Assembly: GCA_021774695.1 (NCBI GenBank)
Contig: JAJFIU010000051.1
Location: 1-48,322, forward strand
Origin: Alphaproteobacteria bacterium
GTDB taxonomy: Bacteria; Pseudomonadota; Alphaproteobacteria; Sphingomonadales; Kordiimonadaceae
DNA length: 48,322 nt
Reading direction: 5' to 3'
Below the pieces are notes generated by a model, which had not been told where the DNA came from, did not search any database, and worked only from the letters and a program-made list of their open reading frames with translations. The translations under genes and the position numbers were made by a program. Of this stretch, positions 35,123 to 45,919 are shown in pieces. Numbering within the stretch: position 1 is the first letter of the stretch; the number at the start of each line of letters is the position of its first letter.

Positions 35123-35536
35123 AACAAACCTTACTTTTTAAATGCGGTCATGCCGCAGAGTGATTTTCACTGTTTTGGCGGCTGCTGCTAGTAAAGGCAA
35201 TCTCTAATTCGAATGCAGCATGATTTTGTTGCCAGTAAACGCACATCACACAGTTTTAGTATTTGGTTTAGCCAAATGTTGCATAACCGCCACAACCTTC
35301 CAAAAGATAGCAGTCGGAGGAGGCCACCACGGTACAATACAGGATGACAATAGGTCGGGTTTTTTTTACCTTGCCCATCACACAACGGCAACGCACTGAC
35401 GTGGCCCACGCTCAGGGAGGGCGTGTTCTTCATTTGGTAGGCGGCGTATAACGTCATAACAAGCCACCGTTTGTAGATTTAATAAAAGCAGGGTTTTGGC
35501 CCTGCTTTTTTTTGTGGACGGTGTGGCTTTTGGATA
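35123..35536. other. 414-nt gap upstream of proS without a convincing gene
   Basis: Flanked by reverse-strand proS and DUF1467. It must hold the proS promoter, which I could not pin. Seen: an inverted repeat TGCGG/CCGCA just before proS; a hairpin ATTTGG (35261-35266) with CCAAAT (35272-35277); TGACGT (35397-35402) complementary to ACGTCA (35451-35456), enclosing CACGC/GCGTG; and a strong hairpin at its right end. An 89-codon reverse-strand frame (35188-35457) has an unusual composition (many Leu, Cys, Arg), weak start context and no recognised family. No tRNA, 6S, SRP or RNase P RNA signature was found. Confidence 0.5.
35484..35513. terminator. Intrinsic terminator, strongest on the plus strand
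   Basis: GCAGGG (35488-35493) pairs with CCCTGC (35500-35505) around a 6-nt loop; the stem extends through AAAA/TTTT. On the plus strand eight T follow. On the minus strand, where it would end the nuo-to-DUF1467 transcript, the tail is only TTTTATT, still usable. There is no plus-strand gene in front of it. Confidence 0.85.
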
Positions 35537-35782
35537 TTAGGGCCGGAAACTGATGAGGTCAGACGCTGCGACGAAATAATATACAATGGTCAAAACAAAC
35601 GCTATCACGCTGGTATAAAGCGCTTTCTTTTTCAAATTAGGATTGGACGGCGCGCCGGGATCAGTGCCTTCAACCGTATTCTCATCTGGTTCTTGCTGGT
35701 GTTTAACCCCCACCGGCAGAGCGGCAAAAAACACTAACCACCAGATAACTACATAGACTAAAATTAGTGTTACAAAACCCAT
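35537..35782 (-). CDS. DUF1467 family small membrane protein
   Basis: Function unknown. 81 residues with two membrane helices (about 3-24 and 55-75) joined by a polar loop holding the family motif ALPVGVKHQQEP (21-32). The family is largely alphaproteobacterial and is typically found beside mce and proS, as here. It starts at ATG 35782, 6 nt after mce, so it is presumably cotranscribed. The hairpin at 35484-35513 follows it. Confidence 0.85.
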   Translation of the reverse strand: MGFVTLILVYVVIWWLVFFAALPVGVKHQQEPDENTVEGTDPGAPSNPNLKKKALYTSVIAFVLTIVYYFVAASDLISFRP

Positions 35783-35788
35783 TTGACT

Positions 35789-36193
35789 TTACACCTGTTC
35801 AATTTCGACAAGGGTTCCGCAAAAATCTTTGGGATGCAGAAACAGAACCGGTTTGCCGTGGGCGCCAATTTTTGGCTCCGGACTACCTAAGATACGTGCG
35901 CCGCCAGCGATTAATTTATCTCTGGCTGCATAAATATCATCAACCTCATAGCAAATATGATGCATGCCGCCGTCCTGGTTGCGCTCTAAAAACTTCGCAA
36001 TTGGCGAACCATCACCAAGCGGGTGCAGCAATTCAATTTTTGTGTTTGGCAAGTTTACAAATACCGTTGTTACACCGTGATCGGGAAGATCGTTTGGCTC
36101 AGAAACACTTGCACCCAGTGTATTCTTGTATACCGCGCTTGCGGCAGCAAGGTCCGGGACGACAATGGCGACGTGATTGAGCTTACCTATCAT
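35789..36193 (-). CDS. mce: Methylmalonyl-CoA epimerase
   Basis: Interconverts (R)- and (S)-methylmalonyl-CoA, linking propionyl-CoA breakdown to succinyl-CoA and the TCA cycle. 134 residues with two glyoxalase-fold modules. Metal ligands fit His7 (LNHVAIVV), His78 (MHHICYEV region, about 77-84) and a C-terminal glutamate in GTLVEIEQV. The mutase and propionyl-CoA carboxylase are not in the window. 22 nt after rnj, same operon. Confidence 0.93.
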   Translation of the reverse strand: MIGKLNHVAIVVPDLAAASAVYKNTLGASVSEPNDLPDHGVTTVFVNLPNTKIELLHPLGDGSPIAKFLERNQDGGMHHICYEVDDIYAARDKLIAGGARILGSPEPKIGAHGKPVLFLHPKDFCGTLVEIEQV

Positions 36194-36215
36194 TGATGGT
36201 TCCTATCTCAGTGAA

Positions 36216-37883
36216 TTAATATTGCTCATCTTCAAGGCGGCTGATCAATACAGCGACACCTGGGTTTTTACCTAGTGTTGATCGGCAAAGCCGCCTTAGT
36301 GCGATCCGAACGACCTCTTCCACACTGTCGTCATTTAAGCGCTGCTTGGGTTTCATCCGGTCCATGGCAATCTCGCACGCATCCAACAGTTGGTCATAAA
36401 ATATGTCGGGGTTGTTTGTCGGTAGACCAAGAACTGCGAGTCGCGGCTCTGCTGCCAACTCACCGTCTTCTTCAAGGACAACGCTTGCGGTTACAAAACC
36501 CTGCTGGCTTGCTCTCCGGCGGTCACCCATGGCGGGGCTGTCTGCGGGTATTACCTGATCCCCGTCCAAAACCATGCGGCCAACTGGCGCTTCGTCTATT
36601 TTACGTGCACCTTCCCGGTCGATCTCTATAATATCGCCGTTAGCAGGCACCAGTGTATGGTAGATGCCAGCAGTATGGGCCAGTGCCGCGTGCGCTATCA
36701 GGTGCCGCGCTTCACCGTGTACAGGAATGGCAATATGGGGCCTGATCCAACTATACATGTCTTTCAAATCTGCTTGCCCTGGATGCCCAGACACATGAAC
36801 AAATGCATCTTTCTCTGTGATCACCCTAATGTGGTTGGACGCAAGCATATTGAAAAGCTGGCCGAGCACCAATTCATTCCCCGGTATTATTTTTGACGAA
36901 AAAATAACTGTATCATCGGCGGCAAGCGTCAGGTGCTTGTGATCATTTCTAGCAATCCTGGCTAAGGCAGCCCGGTTTTCGCCTTGGCAGCCTGTACAGA
37001 GGATCAGTAGTTTATTGCGCGGTATGTGGCTTGCGTCTTCCTCATCCAGAACCTTAGGGAAGTTCTTCAAATAGCCTGTAGCCTTCGCCGCCTTGGTGAT
37101 GCGTTGCATCGACCGACCAAGCAGTACAATATGGCGCCCTGTGGCCTTGGCAACTTCGCCCGCAGTATCCAAGCGCGCTACGTTGGAGGCAAAAGTCGTT
37201 AGAACGATTCTGCCGGATCTACCTTTGCAGATTTCGATAAGGCTTTCCCTCACCGATAGCTCAGAACCTGCATTCTTGGGGTTAAACACATTAGTCGAAT
37301 CGCCGACCATTGCCAGAATGCCTTTGTCCCCCAAAGCTTCCAATTTGCTAGACGGGCATATGGGTCCAATGAGTGGATTAGGGTCTAGTTTCCAGTCCCC
37401 GGTGTGGAAAATGGTACCCTTTCCCGTTTCAATCACAAGGCCATGCCCTTCGGCAGTCGAGTGGGCCAGTGCTAAATAAGTTATTGTGAAAGGTCCTAAT
37501 TCAAAAGGACCGTCATGTTCGACGATATGCAACTGTACTTCATCTAAAAGGCCAGCCTCAGCCAATTTGTCTGTTATCAGCGCCGCGGTAAACGGCGTGG
37601 CATATATAGGGCATTCAAAACGCCGCCATAGATGAGGGATTGCCCCAATGTGGTCCTCATGTCCGTGGGTAACCACCAAGCCTAAAAGCTGATCTTTTTC
37701 TCTCTCAATAAAAGTTGGATCAGGGAAAACCAGATCGACACCCGGAAAATGATCATCCGCGAAAGACATGCCGCAATCCACCATCAACCATTTACCCTTA
37801 TGGGCATACAAGTTGAGGTTCATGCCTATCTCGCCGGAACCGCCTAAGGGTAGAAACAGAAGACGGTCGTCGCTTTTTTTCAT
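36216..37883 (-). CDS. rnj: Ribonuclease J
   Basis: Metallo-beta-lactamase/beta-CASP nuclease with 5'-3' exo- and endonuclease activity in RNA decay and rRNA maturation. 555 residues from ATG 37883. Zinc motif HGHEDH (His73, His75, Asp77, His78), upstream LPLGGSGEIGMN (11-22), phosphate-binding GDSTN region (about 194-198), and the beta-CASP motif HVSGHPGQADL (about 360-370). A TTG at 37892, abutting the coaX stop, would add three residues. Alphaproteobacteria commonly carry RNase J alongside RNase E; it follows coaX without a gap. Confidence 0.96.
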   Translation of the reverse strand: MKKSDDRLLFLPLGGSGEIGMNLNLYAHKGKWLMVDCGMSFADDHFPGVDLVFPDPTFIEREKDQLLGLVVTHGHEDHIGAIPHLWRRFECPIYATPFTAALITDKLAEAGLLDEVQLHIVEHDGPFELGPFTITYLALAHSTAEGHGLVIETGKGTIFHTGDWKLDPNPLIGPICPSSKLEALGDKGILAMVGDSTNVFNPKNAGSELSVRESLIEICKGRSGRIVLTTFASNVARLDTAGEVAKATGRHIVLLGRSMQRITKAAKATGYLKNFPKVLDEEDASHIPRNKLLILCTGCQGENRAALARIARNDHKHLTLAADDTVIFSSKIIPGNELVLGQLFNMLASNHIRVITEKDAFVHVSGHPGQADLKDMYSWIRPHIAIPVHGEARHLIAHAALAHTAGIYHTLVPANGDIIEIDREGARKIDEAPVGRMVLDGDQVIPADSPAMGDRRRASQQGFVTASVVLEEDGELAAEPRLAVLGLPTNNPDIFYDQLLDACEIAMDRMKPKQRLNDDSVEEVVRIALRRLCRSTLGKNPGVAVLISRLEDEQY

Positions 37884-37892
37884 GTAAGGCAA

Positions 37893-38666
37893 TTAAATGT
37901 TCCGCTCGTATATGAGACGCAAACCCTCTAAGGTAAGCTCTCCGGCCACGTCGTCGATGGCTTCGGTTCGGTCTGAGAAAATTGTCGCAAGGCCGCCTGT
38001 TGCAATCACTTTCAAGGATGGACTGTGCTCATTCTTCAAGCGTTGAACCAGTCCTTCGATCATGCTGACATAACCCCAGAAAATACCTAACTGCATTGCT
38101 TCCTGGGTTGTTTTACCAGTGATATGCTTGGCAGTTGGTGCTGTTACGGAAATGCGGGGCAGTTTTGCAGCCGCCTGATGAAGGGCTGACAATGATAAGT
38201 TAATACCTGGACAAATAAGCCCACCTAAATAGGAACCATCAGGACCGATAACGTCAAAAGTCGTTGCTGTACCAAAATCGACCACCACAAGCGGTCCGCC
38301 GTAAAGATGGTCAGCGGCGACTGCATTCACCAAACGATCAGCGCCCACTTCATGCGGGTTGGTAACTTGCACACCGATACCAAGCTTTACGTCAGGCGTG
38401 CCCACTATCATCGGTTTGCAGTCAAAATAACTGATGCATAGTTCAGACAAGGGCCAGACAACCTGAGGAACCACGCTGGCAATAATGGCATCAGTAACAT
38501 CTGATGTTTTTCGGTTTTGCAGCATCATCAACTGGCTGATCCAAACCATATATTCATCGATGGTGCGTTGATCATCTGTGGATAGTCGCCATTGCTGGAC
38601 TATCTCGCCGCCGTCTATCAAAGCAAAAACAGTGTTGGTATTACCTGCATCAATCGCCAGTAACAT
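37893..38666 (-). CDS. coaX: Type III pantothenate kinase
   Basis: Phosphorylates pantothenate, first step of coenzyme A synthesis; this type resists CoA feedback inhibition. 257 residues of the ASKHA fold. Signatures: DAGNTNTVFALIDG (6-19), GADRLVNA (about 107-114), VVDFGTATTFDV (about 127-138) and GGLICPGI (about 147-154). GGAGAG lies before ATG 38666. Next to birA, so biotin loading and CoA synthesis genes sit together behind complex I. Confidence 0.96.
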   Translation of the reverse strand: MLLAIDAGNTNTVFALIDGGEIVQQWRLSTDDQRTIDEYMVWISQLMMLQNRKTSDVTDAIIASVVPQVVWPLSELCISYFDCKPMIVGTPDVKLGIGVQVTNPHEVGADRLVNAVAADHLYGGPLVVVDFGTATTFDVIGPDGSYLGGLICPGINLSLSALHQAAAKLPRISVTAPTAKHITGKTTQEAMQLGIFWGYVSMIEGLVQRLKNEHSPSLKVIATGGLATIFSDRTEAIDDVAGELTLEGLRLIYERNI

Positions 38667-38692
38667 ACTAACTCTCTCCAGTCATTCTGCTG

Positions 38693-39478
38693 TTAACAAC
38701 CCGACGGCGGTGCAAAAACATCACCAGCATAGAGCTGTTTATTATCACCGTTGTCGAGCCGCAGACTTAAGCCGCCATCGTCTTTGAGGCCAATCAAGGT
38801 TGCGTGAAAAGTTTCATCGTTGGTTCTTATTTCTCGTCTCATGCCCATTCCCCAAGCACACGCTCGCCATTCTTTTATGATGCCCGCAGCATCTTCTGGA
38901 TGCCAGCTTTGCAGCCGTTCATGCAGACTGTGCGATAGTATTTTAAACGCAGACGTAACATCAGGCGTATTGTTTGTTTCAGCCGCCACGGACGTTGCCG
39001 CAAACTGTGCGTCTTCAGGGAAATGCATCAAGTTTAAGCCAATTCCCACTACGATGAAATCTGTCTTTAATCCAGGTGCTGCGCTGCTTTCTATCAAGAT
39101 ACCGCTGGCCTTTTTCTCCGAAATTAAAACATCGTTCGGCCATTTGCACTGAACTTTTTTCGGGCTGCAACCTAGTCTGATGAAAGTGTCGCGTACCGCC
39201 AAAGAAACCAGAAACGGCAGTGTTGCCAACTCAGGTATATTCAATTCCGGTTTGAACAGGTAGGAAGAATAAAGGTTTCCCGGCGATGACGTCCATGCGC
39301 GGCCTCTGCGGCCCCTGCCCGACTTCTGTTTTCCAGCGACGAACCATAGCGGTGTTGGTGTACCATCACTTCCAGCCCTCGAGGCTAATGTGTTCGTACT
39401 GTCACACTCCTCGTGGTACTGAACGCCGGTTTGGGCCGGAGCTAGTATTTTCCAGTCAGCATGACTAGTTGGTTTCAC
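38693..39478 (-). CDS. birA: Biotin--[acetyl-CoA-carboxylase] ligase
   Basis: Attaches biotin to carboxylases such as the AccB subunit. 261 residues from GTG 39478. Ligase signatures: CDSTNTLA (25-32), [13 protein letters not shown] (50-62), KWPNDVLI (112-119) and [10 protein letters not shown] (122-131), then a C-terminal SH3-like domain. The N-terminal DNA-binding domain of E. coli BirA is absent, so it cannot act as a biotin repressor. The start was chosen because GTGA overlaps the nuoN stop, a typical coupled junction; an in-frame ATG at 39505 lies inside nuoN. Confidence 0.94.
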   Translation of the reverse strand: MKPTSHADWKILAPAQTGVQYHEECDSTNTLASRAGSDGTPTPLWFVAGKQKSGRGRRGRAWTSSPGNLYSSYLFKPELNIPELATLPFLVSLAVRDTFIRLGCSPKKVQCKWPNDVLISEKKASGILIESSAAPGLKTDFIVVGIGLNLMHFPEDAQFAATSVAAETNNTPDVTSAFKILSHSLHERLQSWHPEDAAGIIKEWRACAWGMGMRREIRTNDETFHATLIGLKDDGGLSLRLDNGDNKQLYAGDVFAPPSGC

Positions 39479-40929
39479 TGAAACAGCAACGAGTTTGCAG
39501 CCCATGCGGCTGCTCCGGCAAGTGAAGAGATCAGCAGAAAACTTACAGGCGAGTTAAGAACAGCGGCGGTGCCGATGACAATTGAAACGGAACGACCATG
39601 TCCGCCTTCAAAAGCATCTGCAGGTTCATCAAAGAACATCACCTTGATTATTCGCAGATAGTAATAGCATGCGACTACACTGCTCAAGAAACCGATGATT
39701 GCCAGCGGCACCAATCCAGCTTCAACGGCAGCGAGGAAAATGAACCATTTTCCGAAGAAACCGGCCAGCAACGGAATGCCCGCAAGCGAGAACATAAAAA
39801 TTGAGATTGCAACAGCCATTGGCAAGTTGGTTTCCGACAGGCCAGCAAGGTCGTCTATTGTCTCAACCATCCCATCACTTCGGCGCATCGACAGAATTGC
39901 CGCGAATGCACCCAGTGTCATGGTCAGATAAATAGCCAAATAAATCAGCAATGCCTCAATGCCTGCTTGGGTGCCGGCCGCAAGACCCACTAGTGCATAC
40001 CCAACATGGCCTATGGAACTGTAGGCCATAAGGCGTTTGATATTGGTTTGAACCAGCGCGACAAATGCGCCTACCAGCATTGAGGCGATCGAGATAAAGA
40101 TAATAATCTGTTGCCATTCGTCGATAAGGCCGGGGAACCCATTGATCATCGCTCTAACTAACAGCGCCATTGCGGCCACTTTTGGTGCCGCAGCAAAGAA
40201 TGCCGTTACAGGCGTTGGTGATCCCTCGTAAACATCCGGTGTCCACATATGAAACGGTACCGCCGAAACCTTGAACGCAAGACCAGAGAGCAGAAACACC
40301 AGGCCGATGATTATGCCAATATCCGGGGTGCCTTCACCGCTCAGGCTGGTTGCCAACACGTCAAATTCGGTAGTGCCCGAGAAACCGTAAATCAACGAGA
40401 TGCCGTAAAGAAGCATGCCTGACGACAGGGCGCCAAGAACGAAATATTTCAACCCAGCCTCGGTAGAACGTAGTCGACCACGGTTCATTGCTGCCAGTAC
40501 ATATAGCGACAAGCTTTGCAACTCTAGGCCCACATAAACACTCATCAGGTTGTTGGCAGAAACCATAATTAACATGCCAAGTGTGGCAAACAGCACCAAA
40601 ATTGGGAATTCGAATTTATCGATTTTATGTTCGGTAAGAAACTTGCCAGAAATCAGTAGGGCCACTGCACTACCTATATAAACCAGCACTTTGGCAAATA
40701 CGGCAAATGCATCTGTAACGAACATATTGTTGAAGGTTACCTGACGCTCGCCGCCAACCTCTGTCACCATCACAACCGCACAAATAACCAAAAGCAATAC
40801 AGACAAGTTTGTTACTTGATTGAAGCTTTCATTACCGCGAAACACACCAACCATCAGCAGTATCATCGCTCCAATGGCCAGAATAATTTCTGGCAACGCA
40901 GGCAATAAAGCGGGAATTTCACCGTTCAT
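39475..40929 (-). CDS. nuoN: NADH-quinone oxidoreductase subunit N
   Basis: Antiporter-like proton-pumping subunit of respiratory complex I in the inner membrane. 484 residues with about 14 membrane helices. Family landmarks: [14 protein letters not shown] (about 132-145) with the conserved glutamate, [22 protein letters not shown] (about 216-237) and [11 protein letters not shown] (about 303-313). It overlaps nuoM upstream by 4 nt and birA downstream by 4 nt. Confidence 0.97.
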   Translation of the reverse strand: MNGEIPALLPALPEIILAIGAMILLMVGVFRGNESFNQVTNLSVLLLVICAVVMVTEVGGERQVTFNNMFVTDAFAVFAKVLVYIGSAVALLISGKFLTEHKIDKFEFPILVLFATLGMLIMVSANNLMSVYVGLELQSLSLYVLAAMNRGRLRSTEAGLKYFVLGALSSGMLLYGISLIYGFSGTTEFDVLATSLSGEGTPDIGIIIGLVFLLSGLAFKVSAVPFHMWTPDVYEGSPTPVTAFFAAAPKVAAMALLVRAMINGFPGLIDEWQQIIIFISIASMLVGAFVALVQTNIKRLMAYSSIGHVGYALVGLAAGTQAGIEALLIYLAIYLTMTLGAFAAILSMRRSDGMVETIDDLAGLSETNLPMAVAISIFMFSLAGIPLLAGFFGKWFIFLAAVEAGLVPLAIIGFLSSVVACYYYLRIIKVMFFDEPADAFEGGHGRSVSIVIGTAAVLNSPVSFLLISSLAGAAAWAANSLLFQ

Positions 40930-42476
40930 CGGTAAGCTCCTTCACTACTAACAGCTACGGGCGAAGTATCACTTGCCGCGGCCTGAGTGGTTTCAGCAGG
41001 ATAATGGGTTTCAAGCAGCGCTTTGACACTTGTGTGGATTGGCTCCAGAAAACTGTTGGGATAGATGCCCATCCACAGAACAACGGCCACCAACGGCGCA
41101 AATATAAGTTTTTCACGAATCGACAGATCCGGCATTGCCTTTACATCATCTTTTGTGAGGTCGCCGAAAATTAATCTGCGAACCAGATACAGCATGTATG
41201 CAGCTCCAAGAATTACACCTGTTGCCGCCAGGAATGTGATCCAGCTGCTGTAGGCAAAGCTGCCGTTTAACACGAGGAATTCACCGATAAAACCACTGGT
41301 TCCGGGCAGTCCGACTGACGCCAAACTAAACAGAACAAATACAGCTGCATAAACTTTCATATTTATGGCAAGTCCGCCGTAACGGCTGATTTCGCGGGTA
41401 TGTAACCGGTCATAAATAACGCCGACGCATAAGAATAAGGCGCCCGAGACCACACCGTGGCTTAGCATTGTGAAAATTGCGCCCTCAAGCCCATTGGTAT
41501 TGAGTAAGAATATTCCGATAGTTACGAACCCCATGTGAGCAACCGATGAATAGGCGATCAATTTTTTGATGTCTTCTTGCACCAGCGCGACCAATGAGGT
41601 GTAGATAATTGCGATAATGGATAGCGTGAAAATTAGCCATGAAAACTCGACCGTAGCGTCAGGCAACATGGGTAAGCTGAACCGCAAGAAGCCATATCCG
41701 CCCATTTTCAGCAATACGCCAGCCAGTATAACCGAGCCACCTGTCGGTGCTTGAACGTGTGCGTCCGGCAACCAGGTGTGCACGGGCCACATCGGCATTT
41801 TGACCGCAAAGGAGGCAAAGAAGGCTAACCACAACCATGATTGAACATCCACATCAAAGTCGTACATCATCAAAAGAGGAATATCGGTCGTTCCGGCCTC
41901 AAGATACATGTAAAGGACTGCAACCAGCATCAGGACGGAGCCAAGCAGTGTATAAAGAAAGAATTTAAAACTGGCATAAATGCGGTTCATGCCGCCCCAT
42001 ACGCCGATCAGCAAATACATCGGTATCAGGCCGCCTTCGAAGAAGACATAAAACAGGAAAATGTCCAGCGCGGTAAATACACCGATCATCAGCGCTTCCA
42101 GCACCAGAAACGCGATCATATATTCTTTGACCCGTTTACCGATACTTTCCCAGCTAGCGAGTATAACGATAGGCATGAGGAAAACCGTCAAAAGAACGAA
42201 CAGGACGGAAATGCCGTCAACACCCAAGTAATAGTTGATGTCATCACCGAACCAGCTGAATTTTTCCACGAACTGGAACTCGGCTGTCGCGTTGTCAAAA
42301 CCGGCCCACAGGTCCAGCCCCATGAAGAATGTAATAACTGTTGTAAACAGTGCGACGGAGCGAACGTTACGGTTCTCAATTTCCGCATCTTTATGCCGGA
42401 TAAACATGATGATCAGAGAGCCGACTACCGGGGCAATCATCATCAGGGACAAAAGGTTATTTTCACCAAAAAACAT
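40926..42476 (-). CDS. nuoM: NADH-quinone oxidoreductase subunit M
   Basis: Antiporter-like proton-pumping subunit of complex I. 516 residues, about 14 membrane helices. Landmarks: [17 protein letters not shown] (about 170-186) with the essential glutamate, [23 protein letters not shown] (about 222-244) and [11 protein letters not shown] (about 311-321). The C-terminus carries a short Ala/Ser/Thr-rich tail. The spacing to nuoL is 16 nt. Confidence 0.98.
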   Translation of the reverse strand: MFFGENNLLSLMMIAPVVGSLIIMFIRHKDAEIENRNVRSVALFTTVITFFMGLDLWAGFDNATAEFQFVEKFSWFGDDINYYLGVDGISVLFVLLTVFLMPIVILASWESIGKRVKEYMIAFLVLEALMIGVFTALDIFLFYVFFEGGLIPMYLLIGVWGGMNRIYASFKFFLYTLLGSVLMLVAVLYMYLEAGTTDIPLLMMYDFDVDVQSWLWLAFFASFAVKMPMWPVHTWLPDAHVQAPTGGSVILAGVLLKMGGYGFLRFSLPMLPDATVEFSWLIFTLSIIAIIYTSLVALVQEDIKKLIAYSSVAHMGFVTIGIFLLNTNGLEGAIFTMLSHGVVSGALFLCVGVIYDRLHTREISRYGGLAINMKVYAAVFVLFSLASVGLPGTSGFIGEFLVLNGSFAYSSWITFLAATGVILGAAYMLYLVRRLIFGDLTKDDVKAMPDLSIREKLIFAPLVAVVLWMGIYPNSFLEPIHTSVKALLETHYPAETTQAAASDTSPVAVSSEGAYR

Positions 42477-42492
42477 ATTCTATTCCCAGTCC

Positions 42493-44439
42493 CTAATGTG
42501 CGCCGCTTTGAACCATAAACCAGGTCACCGCAACCGCCAGTCCGATAATCATGGCAAAGGCATAATGATAAACATAGCCGGTTTGCAACTTCCGCACCCG
42601 TGCCGCAACGCCCGCAACCAGCGACGATACGCCGTCAGGACCAAAGCCATCGATTGTATTTTCGTCGCCGCGCTTCCAAAGTTGACGGCCAAGCCAAAAG
42701 GCTGGGCGCACAAAAATGAAATGATACAGTTCGTCGAAATACCATTTATTCAGCAGGAAGGCGTACAGGCCGTCCCAAGTTTCTGCTGTACGTTTGGCAA
42801 TATCGTTGCCGCGCATGTAAAAATAATAGGCAAGTATGAAACCAAGTAGCATGGCGACAAACGGTGACCAAACAACCGCAGCAGGAACATGGTGTGCCTG
42901 TTCCATAATATCGCCCGCAGATGTCACAAGTGAACCATTCCAGAAAGTAAAGCGGCCATCGCCGATAAAGCTGCCGGAATACATCCAGCCCGCAAATACC
43001 GCACCAATTGCCAGCAAAATTAGCGGCAGTCGAATTGTCCAGGGACCCTCATGGGCATGGTCAAACGTATCATTATCCGCTCGGGTTTCGCCGTGGAAGG
43101 TCATGAAAATAAGCCGCCAGCTATAAAAGCTGGTCATTAGGGCAGCGGCAATAACCATCACAAAGGCAAACTCCGCGCCCGGCGTCGTGGCTGCATAAGC
43201 AGATTCGATGATCATGTCTTTGGAGAAATAACCCGAAAGCCCTGGAAAGCCAGTGATCGCCAGTGTGCCGATAACCATGACGATATAGGTCAACGGAATC
43301 TTATTCTTGATACCGCCCATTTTACGCATGTCCTGCTCGTGGTGCATGGCGTGGATCACCGATCCAGCGCCCAAGAACAACAGCGCTTTAAAGAAAGCAT
43401 GCGTGAACAAGTGGAATATAGCGCCGCCGTATGCTGAAACGCCGAGGGCAACAAACATATAGCCAAGCTGCGAGCATGTTGAATAGGCGATCACTCGCTT
43501 GATGTCGTTTTGAACCAGCGCAACGCTGGCGGCAAACAGTGCTGTTGCAGCACCCACATAAGTTACCACCATCAAAGCAATAGGTGATAGTTCGAACAAT
43601 GGGCTAAAGCGCGCCACAAGGAACACACCGGCTGTTACCATGGTCGCTGCATGGATAAGCGCAGAAACCGGAGTTGGGCCCTCCATGGCGTCGGGAAGCC
43701 ACGTATGCAGCCCAAGCTGCGCTGATTTACCCATGGCACCAACAAATAGCAGAAGCGCAATCACTGTAATTGCATGATAGTCGTGGCCAAGGAACGACAG
43801 GGTAGCGTTTTCATACTGGCCAATCTGGGCAAAAATCACGTCTATTTCCACAGAGCCTACCAGCAGGAACACGGCATAAATGCCCAGAGCAAAACCAAAG
43901 TCCCCTACCCGGTTAACCACGAATGCTTTGATTGCCGCCGCATTAGCGCTTGGTTTCTTGAACCAAAAACCAATCAATAGGTAAGACGCAAGGCCCACGC
44001 CTTCCCAGCCAAAGAACATTTGAACCAGATTGTCTGATGTCACGAGCATCAACATGGCGAACGTAAACAGTGAAAGATATGCAAAGAATCGGGGTTTATG
44101 CGGATCGTCTTCCATGTAACCCATGGAATACCAGTGCACGAGCGCGGATACTGTGTTGACAACGACAAGCATCACGGCAGTCAGAGAATCTATTTTAAGT
44201 GCCCAGTTGAAAGACAAATCGCCAGAAGTTACCCAATCCAGCACATGGATTGTCGGCGGTACGTTGCCAAGAAGGGCAACTTCACCGAACACAAACCAGG
44301 AGGCAATACCTGCAATAGTGACAAACCCAGAGGTTATGATCATGCTGGCTTTGTCGCCTAATTGGCGGCCGAACAAACCAGCGATTAAGAAACCGGTTAA
44401 CGGTAGGAAAACAATGAGTTTTGCGAGAAATTCCATCAA
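42493..44439 (-). CDS. nuoL: NADH-quinone oxidoreductase subunit L
   Basis: Largest antiporter-like subunit of complex I, with the long lateral helix at its C-terminus that spans NuoM and NuoN. 648 residues, about 16 membrane segments. Landmarks: [18 protein letters not shown] (about 142-159), [31 protein letters not shown] as the conserved central block (about 239-269) and [10 protein letters not shown] (about 332-341). It starts at ATG 44439, 2 nt after nuoK. Confidence 0.98.
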   Translation of the reverse strand: MMEFLAKLIVFLPLTGFLIAGLFGRQLGDKASMIITSGFVTIAGIASWFVFGEVALLGNVPPTIHVLDWVTSGDLSFNWALKIDSLTAVMLVVVNTVSALVHWYSMGYMEDDPHKPRFFAYLSLFTFAMLMLVTSDNLVQMFFGWEGVGLASYLLIGFWFKKPSANAAAIKAFVVNRVGDFGFALGIYAVFLLVGSVEIDVIFAQIGQYENATLSFLGHDYHAITVIALLLFVGAMGKSAQLGLHTWLPDAMEGPTPVSALIHAATMVTAGVFLVARFSPLFELSPIALMVVTYVGAATALFAASVALVQNDIKRVIAYSTCSQLGYMFVALGVSAYGGAIFHLFTHAFFKALLFLGAGSVIHAMHHEQDMRKMGGIKNKIPLTYIVMVIGTLAITGFPGLSGYFSKDMIIESAYAATTPGAEFAFVMVIAAALMTSFYSWRLIFMTFHGETRADNDTFDHAHEGPWTIRLPLILLAIGAVFAGWMYSGSFIGDGRFTFWNGSLVTSAGDIMEQAHHVPAAVVWSPFVAMLLGFILAYYFYMRGNDIAKRTAETWDGLYAFLLNKWYFDELYHFIFVRPAFWLGRQLWKRGDENTIDGFGPDGVSSLVAGVAARVRKLQTGYVYHYAFAMIIGLAVAVTWFMVQSGAH

Positions 44440-44441
44440 CC

Positions 44442-44750
44442 CTAACCCTTCATCTGATTGATGTCTTCAACCGCGATCGATCCGCGGCTTCGGAAGTACA
44501 CTACAAGGATTGCCAAGCCGATAGCGGCTTCTGCGGCAGCAACCGTTAGAACAAACATAGCAAGCACCTGGCCTGCCATGTCGCCCTGGAAGGTTGAGAA
44601 AGCCACCAGATTGATATTTACAGCAAGCAACATCAGCTCCACTGACATCAAAATAATGATGACATTTTTCCGGTTAAGGAAAATACCAAACACACCAAAC
44701 ACAAACAGAATGGCCGCAACGGTTAGATAATGCCCAAGTCCAACAATCAT
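44442..44750 (-). CDS. nuoK: NADH-quinone oxidoreductase subunit K
   Basis: Small MrpC-like membrane subunit of complex I. 102 residues, three membrane helices. The two buried glutamates characteristic of NuoK are visible: Glu38 in [11 protein letters not shown] and Glu74 in [11 protein letters not shown]. It lies between nuoJ (9 nt upstream) and nuoL (2 nt downstream) in standard order. Confidence 0.97.
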   Translation of the reverse strand: MIVGLGHYLTVAAILFVFGVFGIFLNRKNVIIILMSVELMLLAVNINLVAFSTFQGDMAGQVLAMFVLTVAAAEAAIGLAILVVYFRSRGSIAVEDINQMKG

Positions 44751-44759
44751 GGTTGTGCC

Positions 44760-45401
44760 CTAGCCTTTCTTCGTCGGCAGGGTAACACCCTCGCCGGTTT
44801 CAACATCTACAAGTTCAAAAGCATCTTCTGGCCGGCGGCGTACCTGCTTGCCAATGTTTTGGCGACGAACGCCAGGGCGTTCCCGGTGGGTCAGCACGAT
44901 CGCGCCGATCATAGCAACCAGCAGAATAAGGCCTGCGGTCTGAAAAATGAAAATATAGTCGGTATATAAAAGAACACCCAGCGCTTCGGTGTTAGTGACA
45001 GAAGCATCAATCGGTCCGGGTGACGCAGCGTTTTTGGCTACGTCGTCCCCGAAGTTCCATGTAAATGCCAGTGTCGCCAGCTCGATTAGCAGGATAAGGC
45101 CGATAAGTACGCCGAGCGGCATATGTTGCATCATGCCTTGTCGGAGTTCGGTGAAATTAATGTCGAGCATCATGACAACAAACAGGAACAACACTGCAAC
45201 AGCGCCCACATACACAACGACCAGCAACATTGCGAGGAACTCAGCACCTAACAGTACAAACAGTCCAGCTGCCGAGAAGAAGGCTAATATAAGCCATAAA
45301 ACGCTGTGCACAGGGTTGCGCGCAGAAATCACCAGCATGCCCGAGGCCAATGTAGTGGCTGCAAATACATAAAATACGATATCGGTTAAAGCTAAATCCA
45401 T
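44760..45401 (-). CDS. nuoJ: NADH-quinone oxidoreductase subunit J
   Basis: Membrane subunit of complex I next to NuoA, K and H. 213 residues: five membrane helices in the first 165 residues with the conserved LGAEFLAMLLVVVYVGAVAVLF block (about 51-72), then a polar C-terminal tail (about 172-213), a common length in alphaproteobacteria. It starts at ATG 45401, 14 nt after nuoI. Confidence 0.97.
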   Translation of the reverse strand: MDLALTDIVFYVFAATTLASGMLVISARNPVHSVLWLILAFFSAAGLFVLLGAEFLAMLLVVVYVGAVAVLFLFVVMMLDINFTELRQGMMQHMPLGVLIGLILLIELATLAFTWNFGDDVAKNAASPGPIDASVTNTEALGVLLYTDYIFIFQTAGLILLVAMIGAIVLTHRERPGVRRQNIGKQVRRRPEDAFELVDVETGEGVTLPTKKG

Positions 45402-45415
45402 GGTCTTTCTATTCC

Positions 45416-45904
45416 CTACCGATACGGCGCGTCAGCGGCGAGGTTAACCGCAATTTCGCGTTCCCAGCGCTCGCCGTTAGCGAGCAGCTTGTCTTTGTCA
45501 TACAAAAGCTCTTCACGTGTCTCGGTCGCAAACTCAAAGTTCGGCCCTTCAACGATGGCATCTACCGGGCATGCTTCCTGGCAAAAACCGCAATAAATAC
45601 ATTTCACCATATCGATGTCGTAGCGGGTTGTACGACGAGAACCGTCTTCCCGAGGCTCTGCCTCAATGGTGATTGCTTGAGCGGGGCAGATGGCTTCGCA
45701 CAATTTGCATGCAATGCAGCGTTCTTCACCGTTTGGATAGCGCCTGAGCGCGTGTTCTCCACGAAAACGCGGGCTCAAGGGGCCTTTTTCGTAGGGATAG
45801 TTAATCGTATGCTTTGGCCGGAAGAAATACTTTATCGACAGCCAGAAAGCCGCCAGAAACTCTAAAAGCAATAGGCTGTTTAACGCTCGAAAAACTGATG
45901 TCAT
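45416..45904 (-). CDS. nuoI: NADH-quinone oxidoreductase subunit I
   Basis: Peripheral-arm subunit of complex I carrying two [4Fe-4S] clusters (N6a and N6b) that pass electrons towards the quinone site. 162 residues. Cysteine sets are complete: Cys63, 66, 69 with Cys73 ([12 protein letters not shown]) and Cys102, 105, 108 with Cys112 ([12 protein letters not shown]). An N-terminal amphipathic segment anchors it to the membrane arm. Between nuoH and nuoJ. Confidence 0.98.
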   Translation of the reverse strand: MTSVFRALNSLLLLEFLAAFWLSIKYFFRPKHTINYPYEKGPLSPRFRGEHALRRYPNGEERCIACKLCEAICPAQAITIEAEPREDGSRRTTRYDIDMVKCIYCGFCQEACPVDAIVEGPNFEFATETREELLYDKDKLLANGERWEREIAVNLAADAPYR

Positions 45905-45919
45905 CGCTTCAAGCTCCCC

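Noticed and set aside
35188..35457. 89-codon reverse-strand frame in the gap between proS and DUF1467
   Set aside because: Weak start context, composition heavy in Leu, Arg and Cys, no recognised family; the region looks more like untranslated DNA. Not excluded, but not supported.
41841..42849. Plus-strand frames of 225 and 204 codons opposite nuoM and nuoL
   Set aside because: They lie entirely antisense to intact, well-conserved complex I genes and show no domain.
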